Part shown: in pieces, positions 1 through 12,327 of the stretch
Numbering within the stretch: position 1 is the first letter of the stretch
Layout: each line of letters starts with the position of its first letter
Assembly (NCBI GenBank): GCA_035649275.1
Contig: DASRJW010000101.1
Coordinates: 165,473-229,472, forward strand
Direction of reading: 5' to 3'
Length of the DNA: 64,000 nucleotides
Source: Candidatus Krumholzibacteriia bacterium
Lineage (GTDB): Bacteria; Krumholzibacteriota; Krumholzibacteriia; G020349025
Notes under the pieces: generated by a model
Database searches by the model: none
The model's input: only the letters and a program-made list of their open reading frames with translations
What the model was told of the DNA's origin: nothing
Translations under genes and position numbers: made by a program

Positions 1-421
1 GCGGCGGCTCTGCCACCGCATGGTGCAGGAGTTGAAGCTGCCCCTCTACGTGCTGGTGGACAACGACCCCTGGGGTTTCTACATCTATTCGGTGGTGAAG
101 CAGGGTTCCATCAACTTGGCCTACGAGAGCTTGCGCATGGCCGTGCCCCAGGCGCGCTTCGTCGGCCTCTCCTCCTTCGACGCCGAGCGTTACGGCCTGT
201 CGGACAACGTCAAGATCAAGCTCGATGACATCGACGAGCGCCGGGCCAAGCAGATGCTCGCCTACCCCTGGTTCGAGCGCAAGGAATGGCAAAAGGAGCT
301 GCACAAGATGCTGAAGGTCGGCGTCAAGCTCGAGCTCGAAGCCTTGTCCTCCAAGGGCATCTCCTTCATCTCCGAGGAGTATCTGCCGCAGAAGATTCGC
401 GACCGCCAGTACCTGGCGTAG
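1..421 (+). CDS. top6A: DNA topoisomerase VI subunit A, C-terminal part (5' truncated by window edge)
   Basis: Catalytic A subunit of the type IIB topoisomerase (Spo11-like), which with subunit B passes one DNA duplex through another. Only the last ~140 residues are present, and the reading frame is already open at base 2. The segment LYVLVDNDPWGFYIYSVVKQ is the TOPRIM metal site, with the DxD acidic pair in VDNDPWG. It is followed by the family signatures YGL (about 37 residues downstream), AYPWF and a YLPQKI tail. Subunit B would be expected upstream, outside the window. Topo VI is typical of archaea and plants and sporadic in bacteria, so its presence is a lineage marker. The downstream gene ileS is unrelated in function. 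Confidence 0.87.
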   Translation, partial: RRLCHRMVQELKLPLYVLVDNDPWGFYIYSVVKQGSINLAYESLRMAVPQARFVGLSSFDAERYGLSDNVKIKLDDIDERRAKQMLAYPWFERKEWQKELHKMLKVGVKLELEALSSKGISFISEEYLPQKIRDRQYLA

Positions 422-498
422 TCCGCGACGCGAGCCTCCAGGAGTCGCAGCACCCCCGAGGCCGGGGCTCGGAGTGGCAGCTCCACTCGGGCCCAGGC

Positions 499-504
499 TA
501 TGAT
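499..504 (+). promoter_or_regulatory. Possible -10 box (TATGAT) before ileS
   Basis: TATGAT lies in the 126-nt gap between top6A and ileS. It would place a transcript start near 511, about 37 nt before the chosen ileS ATG. No good -35 is seen at 16-18 nt. Confidence 0.3.
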
Positions 505-547
505 GGCGCCCGGACCTTGTACCGCCACGCCGGGCCGAGGAAGCGTC

Positions 548-3735
<3,188 letters not shown>

Positions 3736-3739
<4 letters not shown>

Positions 3740-5067
3740 AGAAGAAGGACAAGGAGGCACCGAGCGGATCGCCCCTCAGCCGGCGCCGTTTCCTCGTCGT
3801 TCTCGTGGCCCTCGTGTCCGCTCTGTCGTCGGCTCTCTGGTTCGGGCAACGACGACGTCTCGCCCGCTCGGCTGCTGGAGGGGGAACGGCACCGGCCTCG
3901 GGATCTGGGGGCGGGGGAGCGGTACCGGCCGCAGGCGCTGCGGGTGGGGGAGCGGCACCGACCGCGGGAACGGCGGTATCCAGCGCCGACATCGCCTGGC
4001 AACTGCACTACGGCCCCGGCCTCCCTCTCCATTGGAGCGAGCCTTCCTCGGCGAGGAGCCCGGTGTTGCCGGCGCTCGCCGTGGCGCGCCGGCACATCCT
4101 CGCTCACTGCACCGCTCTCTCGCGCTCCAACCTCGTCATCCACGGCGTCCGCGCTCTCGGGCGCGAGCTCCCCCTCGGCGGCGACGCCTATCAGGTGCTG
4201 CTGCAACAGTACACCCGGGAGACCGCCCTCGGCGGGAAGCTCTTCCTGGAAGTGCCGGTGCACGACGAGGGCCACGGGCACGCCATGTTGAAGACGCTCA
4301 TCGAGCGCCAGTGCGAGCCCGATCTCGGCTTCACCCACGAGGGCCGCAGCTACGACTTCCGCGCTTTCGTCGCCAGCACTCGAGCGCTCTCGGCCTATCC
4401 CGCTCCCGGGCCGGTGGACGATCACTCCTGGACGCTCATGGCTCTGGCGCGGGTGACGCCGCCTGCTGCGGCGCGGTGGGTGAACGCGCATGGCCGCGGC
4501 TTCGACCTCGAGCGACTCTACGACGACACCTCCACGGCGCTCCTCGCCGACACCGCCCTCGTCCGCGAGGTCGATCTCTCCCAAGCCGAGCTGCCGCGGG
4601 ACTGCCCTGCCTTCACCCGGGCCTGCGGTGGTTTGCACATGCTCTATGCGCTGGCGGCGGCGCTCTCCTCGGGCTACACGAACGCGGCGCGCCGTACCGA
4701 CTTCGCCACCCACATGCGCACCCTGGGCCGGCGCTTCGTCTACGACATGGGTGTCATCGAGCAGGTGGAGAAACTGAACGTGCCGCGGATCGGCGAGGAG
4801 AGAGCTGCGGTTTCGGCCTTGGACCAGCGCCTCAAATTCCTCGGCCACAGCCTGGAGATCGTCGGTCTGGTGGACCAGTTCCACTTGTACGAGTGGAGCC
4901 GCGAGGAGCGCCAGCGCGTCGACGGCGCCCGGCAACGCCTGTGCACCGAGATCCAAGCGAGCGCCCGGCTGGACTTCGGCGCCGTCGAGCCCGACCGCGA
5001 CACCTACGAGAGCCTCGTCTCCGGCTTGTGTCATGCCTTCAACGGCCTGCGCCTCAGCCCCGGGTGA
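3736..5067 (+). CDS. Exported protein of unknown function with Tat-like signal
   Basis: 443 residues. GTG 3736 overlaps the ileS stop (GTGA), which fixes the start. The N-terminus has a twin-arginine-type signal, SRRRFL followed by a hydrophobic stretch (about residues 17-36). A Gly/Ala/Pro-rich linker (about 45-78) then leads into a globular region. That region has several His/Asp-rich patches (VHDEGHGH, GPVDDHSW) and a Cys-containing helix around CPAFTRACGG. I do not recognise the fold. Translational coupling to ileS may only reflect tight packing. The Tat-type signal suggests export of a folded, perhaps cofactor-bound, protein to the periplasm. Confidence 0.75.
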
Positions 5068-5147
5068 GAGGAAGGTCGTCGAGGTGCCGTACATCCACCG
5101 TGCCGGCAGGACCGCGGGCGAGGTCAGCCACGCCCGCCCAGCACCGC

Positions 5148-5176
5148 TGGACGGCTGTCGTCGCGACGTCTATAGT
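5148..5176 (+). promoter_or_regulatory. Promoter for mqnD (TGGACG-17-TATAGT)
   Basis: A -35-like TGGACG at 5148-5153 and a good -10 TATAGT at 5171-5176 are separated by exactly 17 nt. The start point would be near 5183, giving a leader of about 27 nt that contains AGGAG just before the GTG. Confidence 0.5.
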
Positions 5177-5209
5177 GCGCCGGACCGCGAGGCCGCGAGG
5201 AGCAAGAGC

Positions 5210-6043
5210 GTGCTGCTGCGACTCGGACACAGCCCCGACCCCGACGACGCTTTCATGTTCTACGCCCTTGCCGAGGGCCTCGTGGAGCGCGAGGGCCTGG
5301 AGTTCGAGCACGTCCTCCAGGACATCGAAACCCTGAATCGCCGGGCCGAGAAGGGCGAGCTCGAGATCACCGCGCTCTCGGCCCACGCTTACGCTTTCCT
5401 CCACGATCGCTACCTGCTCCTGCCACACGGCGCCAGCATGGGGGACGGTTACGGCCCGCTCCTCGTCTCGCGCCGGCCCATGCGTGTGGAGGACCTGAAG
5501 GAGGCGCGGATCGCCGTGCCGGGCACGCGCACCTCGGCTTTCCTGGCGGCTCGGCTCGCCCTCGGTTACTTCCAGCACGTGCAGGTGCCGTTCGATCGCA
5601 TCATGGAGTTCGTTCAGGCCGGCGAGGCGGACGCCGGTCTGCTGATCCACGAGGGACAGCTCACCTACGCCGGCCACGATCTCAACAAGGTGCTCGATCT
5701 CGGCGCCTGGTGGCAGGAGACGACCGGCGGCTTGCCGCTTCCCCTCGGCGTCAACGCGGTGCGCCGGGATCTGTCGGAGCCGGTGGTGCAGAAGATCGTG
5801 CGCGTCCTCGGCCGCAGCATCGACTATGGTCTGCGCCATCGCGAGCCGGCGGTGGCGTACGCGCTCCGCTACGGCCGCGGCCTCGATCGGGCCCTCGCCG
5901 ATCGTTTCATCGGCATGTACGTGAACGATCTCACCCGCGACCTGGGGGAGCGTGGCCGCGCCGGCTTGCAGGAGTTCTTGCGCCGCGGCCATGCGGCCGG
6001 TCTCGTCCCCGCCCCCGTGCCGGTCGAATTCGCCACCGCCTGA
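5210..6043 (+). CDS. mqnD: 1,4-dihydroxy-6-naphthoate synthase (menaquinone, futalosine pathway)
   Basis: MqnD converts cyclic dehypoxanthinyl futalosine to 1,4-dihydroxy-6-naphthoate in the alternative menaquinone pathway. The N-terminus has the family motif LGHSPDPDDAFMFYAL (about residues 5-20). Further on come LNRRAEKGELEITALSAHAY and RYLLLPHGASMGDGYGP, which match the substrate-binding fold (periplasmic-binding-protein-like). From GTG 5210 the protein is 277 residues, the usual length. An in-frame ATG at 5033 would give a 59-residue unconserved extension lying upstream of the promoter, so it is rejected. GTG 5210 has AGGAG about 8 nt upstream. The other mqn genes are not in the window. 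The gene implies menaquinone is the respiratory quinone. Confidence 0.9.
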   Translation: MLLRLGHSPDPDDAFMFYALAEGLVEREGLEFEHVLQDIETLNRRAEKGELEITALSAHAYAFLHDRYLLLPHGASMGDGYGPLLVSRRPMRVEDLKEARIAVPGTRTSAFLAARLALGYFQHVQVPFDRIMEFVQAGEADAGLLIHEGQLTYAGHDLNKVLDLGAWWQETTGGLPLPLGVNAVRRDLSEPVVQKIVRVLGRSIDYGLRHREPAVAYALRYGRGLDRALADRFIGMYVNDLTRDLGERGRAGLQEFLRRGHAAGLVPAPVPVEFATA

Positions 6044-6182
6044 GACGCCGTTCGCTTCTTCCGCTTGCCACCGATCGAAGCGCCGTTCGCGCCCCGGCGA
6101 CGTCGCCACGCCCACGCGTCCAGACCCACGAACGCTGGCAGAAACATTGCTCGACGGCGTGCGGTCGTCCCTCGTGACCGAT

Positions 6183-6235
6183 CCCGGACGATGCGCCATG
6201 CCTCGTCGCATCCTGGCGTGGCGCGTCGTGCCGGG
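6183..6235. terminator. Long hairpin between convergent mqnD and HD-GYP gene
   Basis: CCCGGACGATGCGCCATGCC (6183-6202) pairs with 6215-6235 over about 20 pairs, with one bulged G, T-G wobbles and a 12-nt loop. It lies in the 220-nt gap between converging genes and is followed by a pyrimidine-rich run (attcttctgcttt), so it can end transcription in both directions. Confidence 0.6.
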
Positions 6236-6263
6236 ATTCTTCTGCTTTCAGGGAGCAGTGTTT

Positions 6264-6959
6264 TCAGGGCGCCGGCGCGGGTGTGGCGGGCGTTGCCTCG
6301 CGCACCGCCTGTCGCGACGCCTGCAGGAACGCGGCTTCACAGCTCATGAAGGCTTCGACCAGATCGGGGTCGAAGTGCGCCCCCGCTTGCCCGAGGATGA
6401 GCTTGCGCGCCAGCGCATGGTCGTAGGCAGGCTTGTACGGCCGCTCCGAAGTGAGAGCGTCGTACACATCGGCGAGGGCGACGATGCGCGCCGCCAGCGG
6501 GATCGCCTGGGCGTGCAGGCCGAAGGGATAGCCGCTGCCGTCCCAGCGTTCATGATGGTGCAGCGCGATGTCGCAGCCCAGGCGCAGCCAGGGATCTTGC
6601 GGATCGCGCCAGCAGAGTTCCTGCAGCGTCCGCCCCCCTTGCGTGGTGTGGCGCTTCATGAGGGCGAATTCTTCCGTCGTGAGCGGACCGGGCTTGCGCA
6701 GCAGACGCTGGGGGACGCGCAGCTTGCCCACGTCGTGCAGGGTGCTCGCCAGGGGCAGCCATTCCAGAAGGTCTTGGAGCGCCAGGCGGTGACGCGGGTG
6801 CGCGGCGAGCTGCTGGGCGAGGATCTCGGTGTACACCGGCAGGCGCTGCAGGTGGGAGCCGGTGATCGGATCGTGACGGCACAGTGCCGCCACCAGGTGC
6901 GCCGCCGCCGGCGGTGCCAGGCGGCCTTCGGCCTCGCCACCCCACGTCATCCCCGCCAT
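6264..6959 (-). CDS. HD-GYP domain phosphodiesterase-like protein
   Basis: 231 residues, essentially a lone HD-GYP domain. Such domains hydrolyse cyclic di-GMP and act in the cytoplasm. The metal-binding HD motif is HDVGK (about 75-79), and the GYP signature is intact as HHERWDGSGYP (about 135-145). It is followed by DVYDALTSERPYK. There is no receiver or sensor domain, so input must come from a partner or from expression level. The start at 6959 is chosen for a GGAGCGGAGGGG Shine-Dalgarno just upstream and a well-placed promoter. A longer frame to 7103 would cross that promoter. The gene diverges from the ABC/gliding-type operon. Confidence 0.9.
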   Translation of the reverse strand: MAGMTWGGEAEGRLAPPAAAHLVAALCRHDPITGSHLQRLPVYTEILAQQLAAHPRHRLALQDLLEWLPLASTLHDVGKLRVPQRLLRKPGPLTTEEFALMKRHTTQGGRTLQELCWRDPQDPWLRLGCDIALHHHERWDGSGYPFGLHAQAIPLAARIVALADVYDALTSERPYKPAYDHALARKLILGQAGAHFDPDLVEAFMSCEAAFLQASRQAVREATPATPAPAP

Positions 6960-6991
6960 CCATCCCCTCCGCTCCCACCGCTCGGACGGGC

Positions 6992-7021
6992 AATCTAGGT
7001 CGCTCCTTCCAGGCCTGTCAA
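6992..7021 (-). promoter_or_regulatory. Sigma-70-type promoter for the HD-GYP gene (TTGACA-18-TAGATT)
   Basis: On the minus strand TTGACA (7021-7016) and TAGATT (6997-6992) are 18 nt apart. The -10 lies 33 nt before the chosen ATG. Confidence 0.7.
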
Positions 7022-7127
7022 TGCCGCGGCCCGACCCCGCCTGGAAGGGCGCGGGGCGCGACGGCGCGACAGCCCGGCGGCGCGACGCCGGCGGCACGAC
7101 CACGGTGCCGCGCCGCAGGAGGGGGGC

Positions 7128-7156
7128 TTGCCCTGCGCCCCGCCCTGTCCTAATCT
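7128..7156 (+). promoter_or_regulatory. Promoter for the ABC/Gld-like operon (TTGCCC-17-TAATCT)
   Basis: TTGCCC at 7128-7133 and TAATCT at 7151-7156 are separated by 17 nt. The predicted leader to the ATG at 7276 is about 110 nt. Confidence 0.6.
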
Positions 7157-7275
7157 GCCCGGCTGGCTCCGCATTCCAGTGGGTCCTGGAGTCTCAGGGC
7201 CATGTCTCCTCCACGTCGATTGGGAACCGCGCGCGGCAGCGGCGTGTTCGAGGCTCGCGAGGGGAGCTGTTGCCG

Positions 7276-8205
<930 letters not shown>

Positions 8206-8244
8206 GGTCGAGGCTTCGCTCTCGAGGAGGCGGACGGCGCGTCC

Positions 8245-8949
8245 ATGACCAACGTGATGCCCATCCTGAAGAAGGAGCTCCGCTCCTACTTCGCTTCCCC
8301 AGTCGCTTACATCGTGCTCAGCGTCTTCCTGGGAATCTGCGGCTGGTTCTTCTCCACCAGCTTGTTCGTGGTGGGCCAGGCGAGCATGCGCAACATCTTC
8401 ACCATCATCCCCTTCGTCTTCACCTTCTTGGTGCCGGCCATCACCATGCGCCTGCTCTCGGAAGAGAAAAAGACCGGGACCTTCGAGCTGCTGGTCACCA
8501 TGCCGATCTCGGACATCGAAGTGATCCTGGGCAAGTACCTGGCGTCCCTGGTGCTGCTCGCCGTCGCCATCGGGCTCACCGCCACCAACGCCTTCACCAT
8601 CGCTGTCCTCGGCAAAGCCGACAATGGCGCCACCTTCGCGGGCTACATCGGCCTCCTCCTCTTGGGGGCGGGCTACCTCGCCATCGGCATCCTGGCGTCG
8701 AGCCTGACGGAAAACCAGATCGTGGCCTTCATCGTCAGCTTCCTGGTCATCTTCGTGCTGTCCCTGGTGGACAAGGTGCTCATCTTCCTGCCCACGGCGC
8801 TGGCCAGCGTCTTCGAGTACCTGAGCGCCGAATACCACTTCAACAACATCGCCCGCGGCGTCCTCGACAGCCGCGATCTGGTGTACTACGCCAGCTTGAT
8901 CATCATCGGTCTCTACTTCTCGGCGCGGGCGCTGCACCGCCGGCTGTAG
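8245..8949 (+). CDS. ABC-2 type permease (GldF-like)
   Basis: 234-residue integral membrane protein with about six hydrophobic segments. It starts MPILKKELRSYFASPVAYIV, the usual N-terminus of this permease family, where the charged helix precedes the first membrane span. EEKKTGTFELL is the conserved cytoplasmic coupling region. It is the membrane half of the transporter whose ATPase lies 39 nt upstream. The GldG-like gene follows after 12 nt. ATG 8245 is preceded by the purine-rich GAGGAGGCGG. Confidence 0.9.
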   Translation: MTNVMPILKKELRSYFASPVAYIVLSVFLGICGWFFSTSLFVVGQASMRNIFTIIPFVFTFLVPAITMRLLSEEKKTGTFELLVTMPISDIEVILGKYLASLVLLAVAIGLTATNAFTIAVLGKADNGATFAGYIGLLLLGAGYLAIGILASSLTENQIVAFIVSFLVIFVLSLVDKVLIFLPTALASVFEYLSAEYHFNNIARGVLDSRDLVYYASLIIIGLYFSARALHRRL

Positions 8950-8961
8950 GGGGAGGAACGC

Positions 8962-10548
8962 GTGCAGGGCAAGAGAGGCTCGGTGTTCGGCGTGGCCACG
9001 GCGGTGCTCCTGGTGGCGATTCTCGTCGTCACCAACGTGGTGTCGTCGAACTTCTTCGGCCGGATCGACCTGACCGAGGGCAACATCTTCAGCCTGGACG
9101 CGGCGAGCAAGCGCATCGTCGGCCAGCTGGACGACACCTTCTTGGTCAAGGCGTACTTCAGCAAGAACCTGCCGGCGCCTTACAACGCGAATGCCAAGTA
9201 CGTGCAGGACAAGCTGGAGGAGTACCGCGCCTACGGCAAGGGGCGCTTCCGCTTCGAGTTCGTCGATCCGGGCAGCGACGCCAAGCTGGAAGAGGAAGCG
9301 CAGAAGCACCGCATCCCGCCGGTGCAGGTGCAGGTGGTCGAGCACGACCAGTTCGCCGCCAAGCGGGCGTACATGGGACTCGTCTTTCTCTACCAGGACC
9401 GGCAGGAGACCATCCCGGTGGTGGAGAACCCGGTGGGCTTGGAGTACGAGATCACCACCACGATCAAGAAGCTCACCAACCCCACCGGACAGCTGCCGGT
9501 GGTGGGCTTTCTCGGCGGTCACCAGGAACCGGGCCTGCAGCAGCTGAACACGGTGCAGCAGGTCTTCCAGAAGCAGTACCAGTTGCGCCCGGTGGAGCTC
9601 GCCGGCGGCCAGCGCGTGGCCGCCGACGTCCAGGTGCTCTTGGTGGCGTCACCGCGCTCGCCCTTCTCGCCGTGGGAGAAGTACGCCATCGACCAGTTCA
9701 TCATGCGCGGCGGCAAGGTGGCTTTCCTGATCGACAAGGTGGACGCGGACCTGCAGACCCAGCGTGCCATGCCGGTGCGGCTCGACTTGGACGACTGGCT
9801 CGCGGCGTACGGCGTGCGGGTGAACGACAACCTGGTCGGCGACATGCAGAATCCCGGTCTGCTCACGATCACGCAGCAAGAGGGCATGTTCCGCATGATG
9901 AGCCAGGTGCCCTACCCGTTCATCCCCAACCTCCGGGACTTCAACCGCGGCAACGTCATGGTCAAGGACCTGGAGCGCGTCGGCGTCTACTACGCCAGCA
10001 GCATCGACACCAGCGTGGCGCGGGCCCATGGTTTGCGCTGCGAGCCGCTCATCTTCTCCTCTCCCAAGAGCGGGGTGCAGGAGCAGGCCTACAACATCAA
10101 CCCGACCACGCGCTGGAGGCCGGAGGACTTCAGCCGCGGCCAGCAGGTGCTGGCGGCGGCGGTGTATGGGCCCTTCACCAGCTATTTCAAGGACAAGCCG
10201 GTGCCGGCGGACAGCGGCGCGGCGCCAGCCCTCAATGAGCCCACCCTGCCTACATCGCCGGAGAACCGCATCGTGGTGGTGGGGGACGGGGAGTTCTTCG
10301 TCGACGACAAGGGCGGCAACGACCGGGACAACCTCCTCTTCTTCCAGAACCTCGTCGACTGGCTGGTGCAGGACGAGGACCTCATCGGCATCCGCTCGCG
10401 GGAGGTCACCGACCGGCCGCTCAAGTCGGTGTCGGAGGCCACGAAGCGCGTCGTCAAGTACGCCAACATGCTCGGCAGTCCTGTCCTGGTCATCGTCCTC
10501 GGCATCGCCGTCTGGCAGCTGCGACGGCGGCGCCGCGTCGAGGTCTAG
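8962..10548 (+). CDS. GldG-like ABC transporter auxiliary protein
   Basis: 528 residues starting at GTG 8962 with GGGAGGAA 5 nt upstream. One membrane span near the N-terminus (about 7-27) is followed by the family signature RIDLTEGNIFSLDAASK. A long extracytoplasmic domain comes next, and a second span near residues 500-518 ends in a basic tail (RRRRRVEV). This two-anchor topology with a DUF7088/ABC-type uncharacterised domain matches GldG. It is predicted to form a complex with the permease and ATPase just upstream. Its biochemical role is not established in any organism known to me. Confidence 0.88.
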   Translation: MQGKRGSVFGVATAVLLVAILVVTNVVSSNFFGRIDLTEGNIFSLDAASKRIVGQLDDTFLVKAYFSKNLPAPYNANAKYVQDKLEEYRAYGKGRFRFEFVDPGSDAKLEEEAQKHRIPPVQVQVVEHDQFAAKRAYMGLVFLYQDRQETIPVVENPVGLEYEITTTIKKLTNPTGQLPVVGFLGGHQEPGLQQLNTVQQVFQKQYQLRPVELAGGQRVAADVQVLLVASPRSPFSPWEKYAIDQFIMRGGKVAFLIDKVDADLQTQRAMPVRLDLDDWLAAYGVRVNDNLVGDMQNPGLLTITQQEGMFRMMSQVPYPFIPNLRDFNRGNVMVKDLERVGVYYASSIDTSVARAHGLRCEPLIFSSPKSGVQEQAYNINPTTRWRPEDFSRGQQVLAAAVYGPFTSYFKDKPVPADSGAAPALNEPTLPTSPENRIVVVGDGEFFVDDKGGNDRDNLLFFQNLVDWLVQDEDLIGIRSREVTDRPLKSVSEATKRVVKYANMLGSPVLVIVLGIAVWQLRRRRRVEV

Positions 10549-10581
10549 GGGTTCTTGGCGGGGCACGCCGACGGAGGCAGC

Positions 10582-11508
10582 ATGCGCAGACTCGTGACTC
10601 TCGGTGCCGTGCTTGTCGCGTTGCTCGCGGTCTGGGGCATCCAGCGCCTGCAGCACGGCCGCGTGGTGGCGTCGGCCCCGGCCCAGACCCTCGCTCTCGC
10701 CGCCGATCGGGTGACCAAGCTCCGCATCGCCAAGCACGGCGAGACGCCGGTCGAGATCGAGCGCGTCGCCGGCGCCTGGAGGATCACCAAGCCAGGGGAC
10801 TACCGCGCCAGCGATACGGTGGTGAGCGGCGCCCTGCAGGCGATCGACTCGCTGGCCCTCGTCGACGTGGTCTCCAACAACCCGGCCAACCGCAGCAAAT
10901 TCCAGGTGGACTCCATGGGCACGCGGGTGCAGGTGGAGGAGGGGGGCAAGAACGTCCTGGATCTCATCGTCGGCAAGTCGAGCCCGGATTTCTCCCACAC
11001 CTACGTGCGCCGCGAAGGCGCCGACGACGTCTACCGGGCCGACGGCATCCTCACCTACCAGTTCAACAAGCGGCTCGACGACTGGCGCGACAAGGCCATT
11101 CTCGAGCTGGATCAGGCAGACATCGTGCGGTTGCTGCTCGACTATCCGAAGGAGAAGACTCAAGTGGCCCTGGCCAAGCGCGACACGGTGTGGACCGTGG
11201 CCGCGGCGGGCTCGGCCCCGGAGGCGGCGGATTCGCTGGCGATGGCGCAGGTGTTGCGCGGGGCGTCCAAGCTGTCCACCGTGAGCTTCGTCGGCCCCGA
11301 AGAAGCGGCGAAGGTGGACTTCACCAAGCCCGACTTCCGGCTCCAGGTCGACACCGACAGCGGCTCGCACACCATCGTCTTCGTCGAGGCGGAGGGCGGC
11401 AAGATGTACGCGCAGAAGAGCGGCGAGCCGCAGATCTACCAGATGTACAAGACCAGCCTGGCCCACCTGATGAAGAAAGCCGACGACCTGCGTCACAAGA
11501 AAGTCTGA
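10582..11508 (+). CDS. DUF4340 domain protein, last gene of the GldA/F/G-like operon
   Basis: 308 residues. ATG 10582 is chosen because GGAGG lies 6 nt upstream; an in-frame start at 10555 would bury that site. An N-terminal hydrophobic anchor (about 3-19) precedes a predominantly beta extracytoplasmic region. WRITKPGDYRASDTVVSGAL marks the repeated DUF4340 unit, and a second related unit begins near VWTVAAAG. Proteins of this family almost always sit directly after the GldG-like gene, as here with 33 nt between. A structural or sensing role in that envelope complex is inferred. Confidence 0.85.
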   Translation: MRRLVTLGAVLVALLAVWGIQRLQHGRVVASAPAQTLALAADRVTKLRIAKHGETPVEIERVAGAWRITKPGDYRASDTVVSGALQAIDSLALVDVVSNNPANRSKFQVDSMGTRVQVEEGGKNVLDLIVGKSSPDFSHTYVRREGADDVYRADGILTYQFNKRLDDWRDKAILELDQADIVRLLLDYPKEKTQVALAKRDTVWTVAAAGSAPEAADSLAMAQVLRGASKLSTVSFVGPEEAAKVDFTKPDFRLQVDTDSGSHTIVFVEAEGGKMYAQKSGEPQIYQMYKTSLAHLMKKADDLRHKKV

Positions 11509-11524
11509 GCCACCGAGGTCGGCC

Positions 11525-12088
11525 ATGCCACGCGTTCTCGTGCCGTTGGCACCGGGATTCGAAGAGATCGAAGCGGTCAGCATCGTGGACGTGCTCCGCC
11601 GCGCCGGCGTCCAGGTGGTGCTGGCGGCGGCGAGCGGCCCCGGCCTGGTCGAGGGTGCCCATGGCATCGCGGTGCGCGCCGAGGCGTCTCTCGCCACCGT
11701 CGCCGAGCAAGACTTCGATCTCGTCGTGCTCCCGGGCGGCGAGCCCGGCGTCACCCATCTCGGCGAGGATGCGGCGCTCGCCGCACTCCTCGCCCGCCGT
11801 GCGGCGTCGGGGCAGCCCCTCGCAGCCATCTGCGCCGCACCGCGTCTTCTCGCCGGCGCCGGCTGGCTTCGCGGCCGTGCCGCCACCAGCCATCCCAGTG
11901 TCGCCGAGGCCTTGCGTGCCGGCGGCGCCCTCTACGACGACCACCGCCGTGTCGTGCGCGACGGCTCCATCCTCACCAGCCGCGGTCCGGGAACGGCGCT
12001 CGAGTTCTCTCTCGCCGTTCTGGAACTCCTCGGTCTCTCCGCGCGCGCCGACGAGCTCCGTCGGGCCATGCTCGTGGCCCAGGACTAG
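11525..12088 (+). CDS. DJ-1/PfpI family protein
   Basis: 187 residues with a flavodoxin-like fold. The nucleophile elbow is AAICAAP with Cys103, and the conserved Glu that tunes its reactivity is in GFEEIEAV (Glu14). Both match the DJ-1/YajL branch, whose members protect against oxidative or carbonyl stress or act as chaperones. It starts 17 nt after the DUF4340 gene and may share its transcript, though the function appears unrelated. Whether it has deglycase activity cannot be read from sequence. Confidence 0.9.
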   Translation: MPRVLVPLAPGFEEIEAVSIVDVLRRAGVQVVLAAASGPGLVEGAHGIAVRAEASLATVAEQDFDLVVLPGGEPGVTHLGEDAALAALLARRAASGQPLAAICAAPRLLAGAGWLRGRAATSHPSVAEALRAGGALYDDHRRVVRDGSILTSRGPGTALEFSLAVLELLGLSARADELRRAMLVAQD

Positions 12089-12327
12089 AGCGCCGTCTGG
12101 CCTCTGCTTCGTTCCAGAGGAAGCCGTTACCGCAGCGCTGGATTTGGCGCAGCCCGTGCATGCTTAGCTCCGGTCCAGATCGCTGCGGCGCGACCGTCGT
12201 GGCGAGGCTCGGAGCGACAGCGGTTTGCCGGACGGACCCGGCGTAGGGAATCCGAACGGCGGGCAGGAATTGCACCGGAACTGCTCCAGAGCGCGCCGAA
12301 TCTGACCGGGAGGAGGCGGGAAAAGCC

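Larger units (their letters stand above)
6960..7275. other. Divergent intergenic region (316 nt)
   Basis: Holds back-to-back promoters for the HD-GYP gene (minus) and the ABC operon (plus). The centre (7050-7110) is a GC-only stretch with imperfect repeats of GGCGCGAC. No coding signal was seen. Confidence 0.6.

Noticed and set aside
7021-7275. Earlier start for the ABC ATPase at 7021
   Set aside because: It would run through the operon promoter, and the added residues lack conservation.
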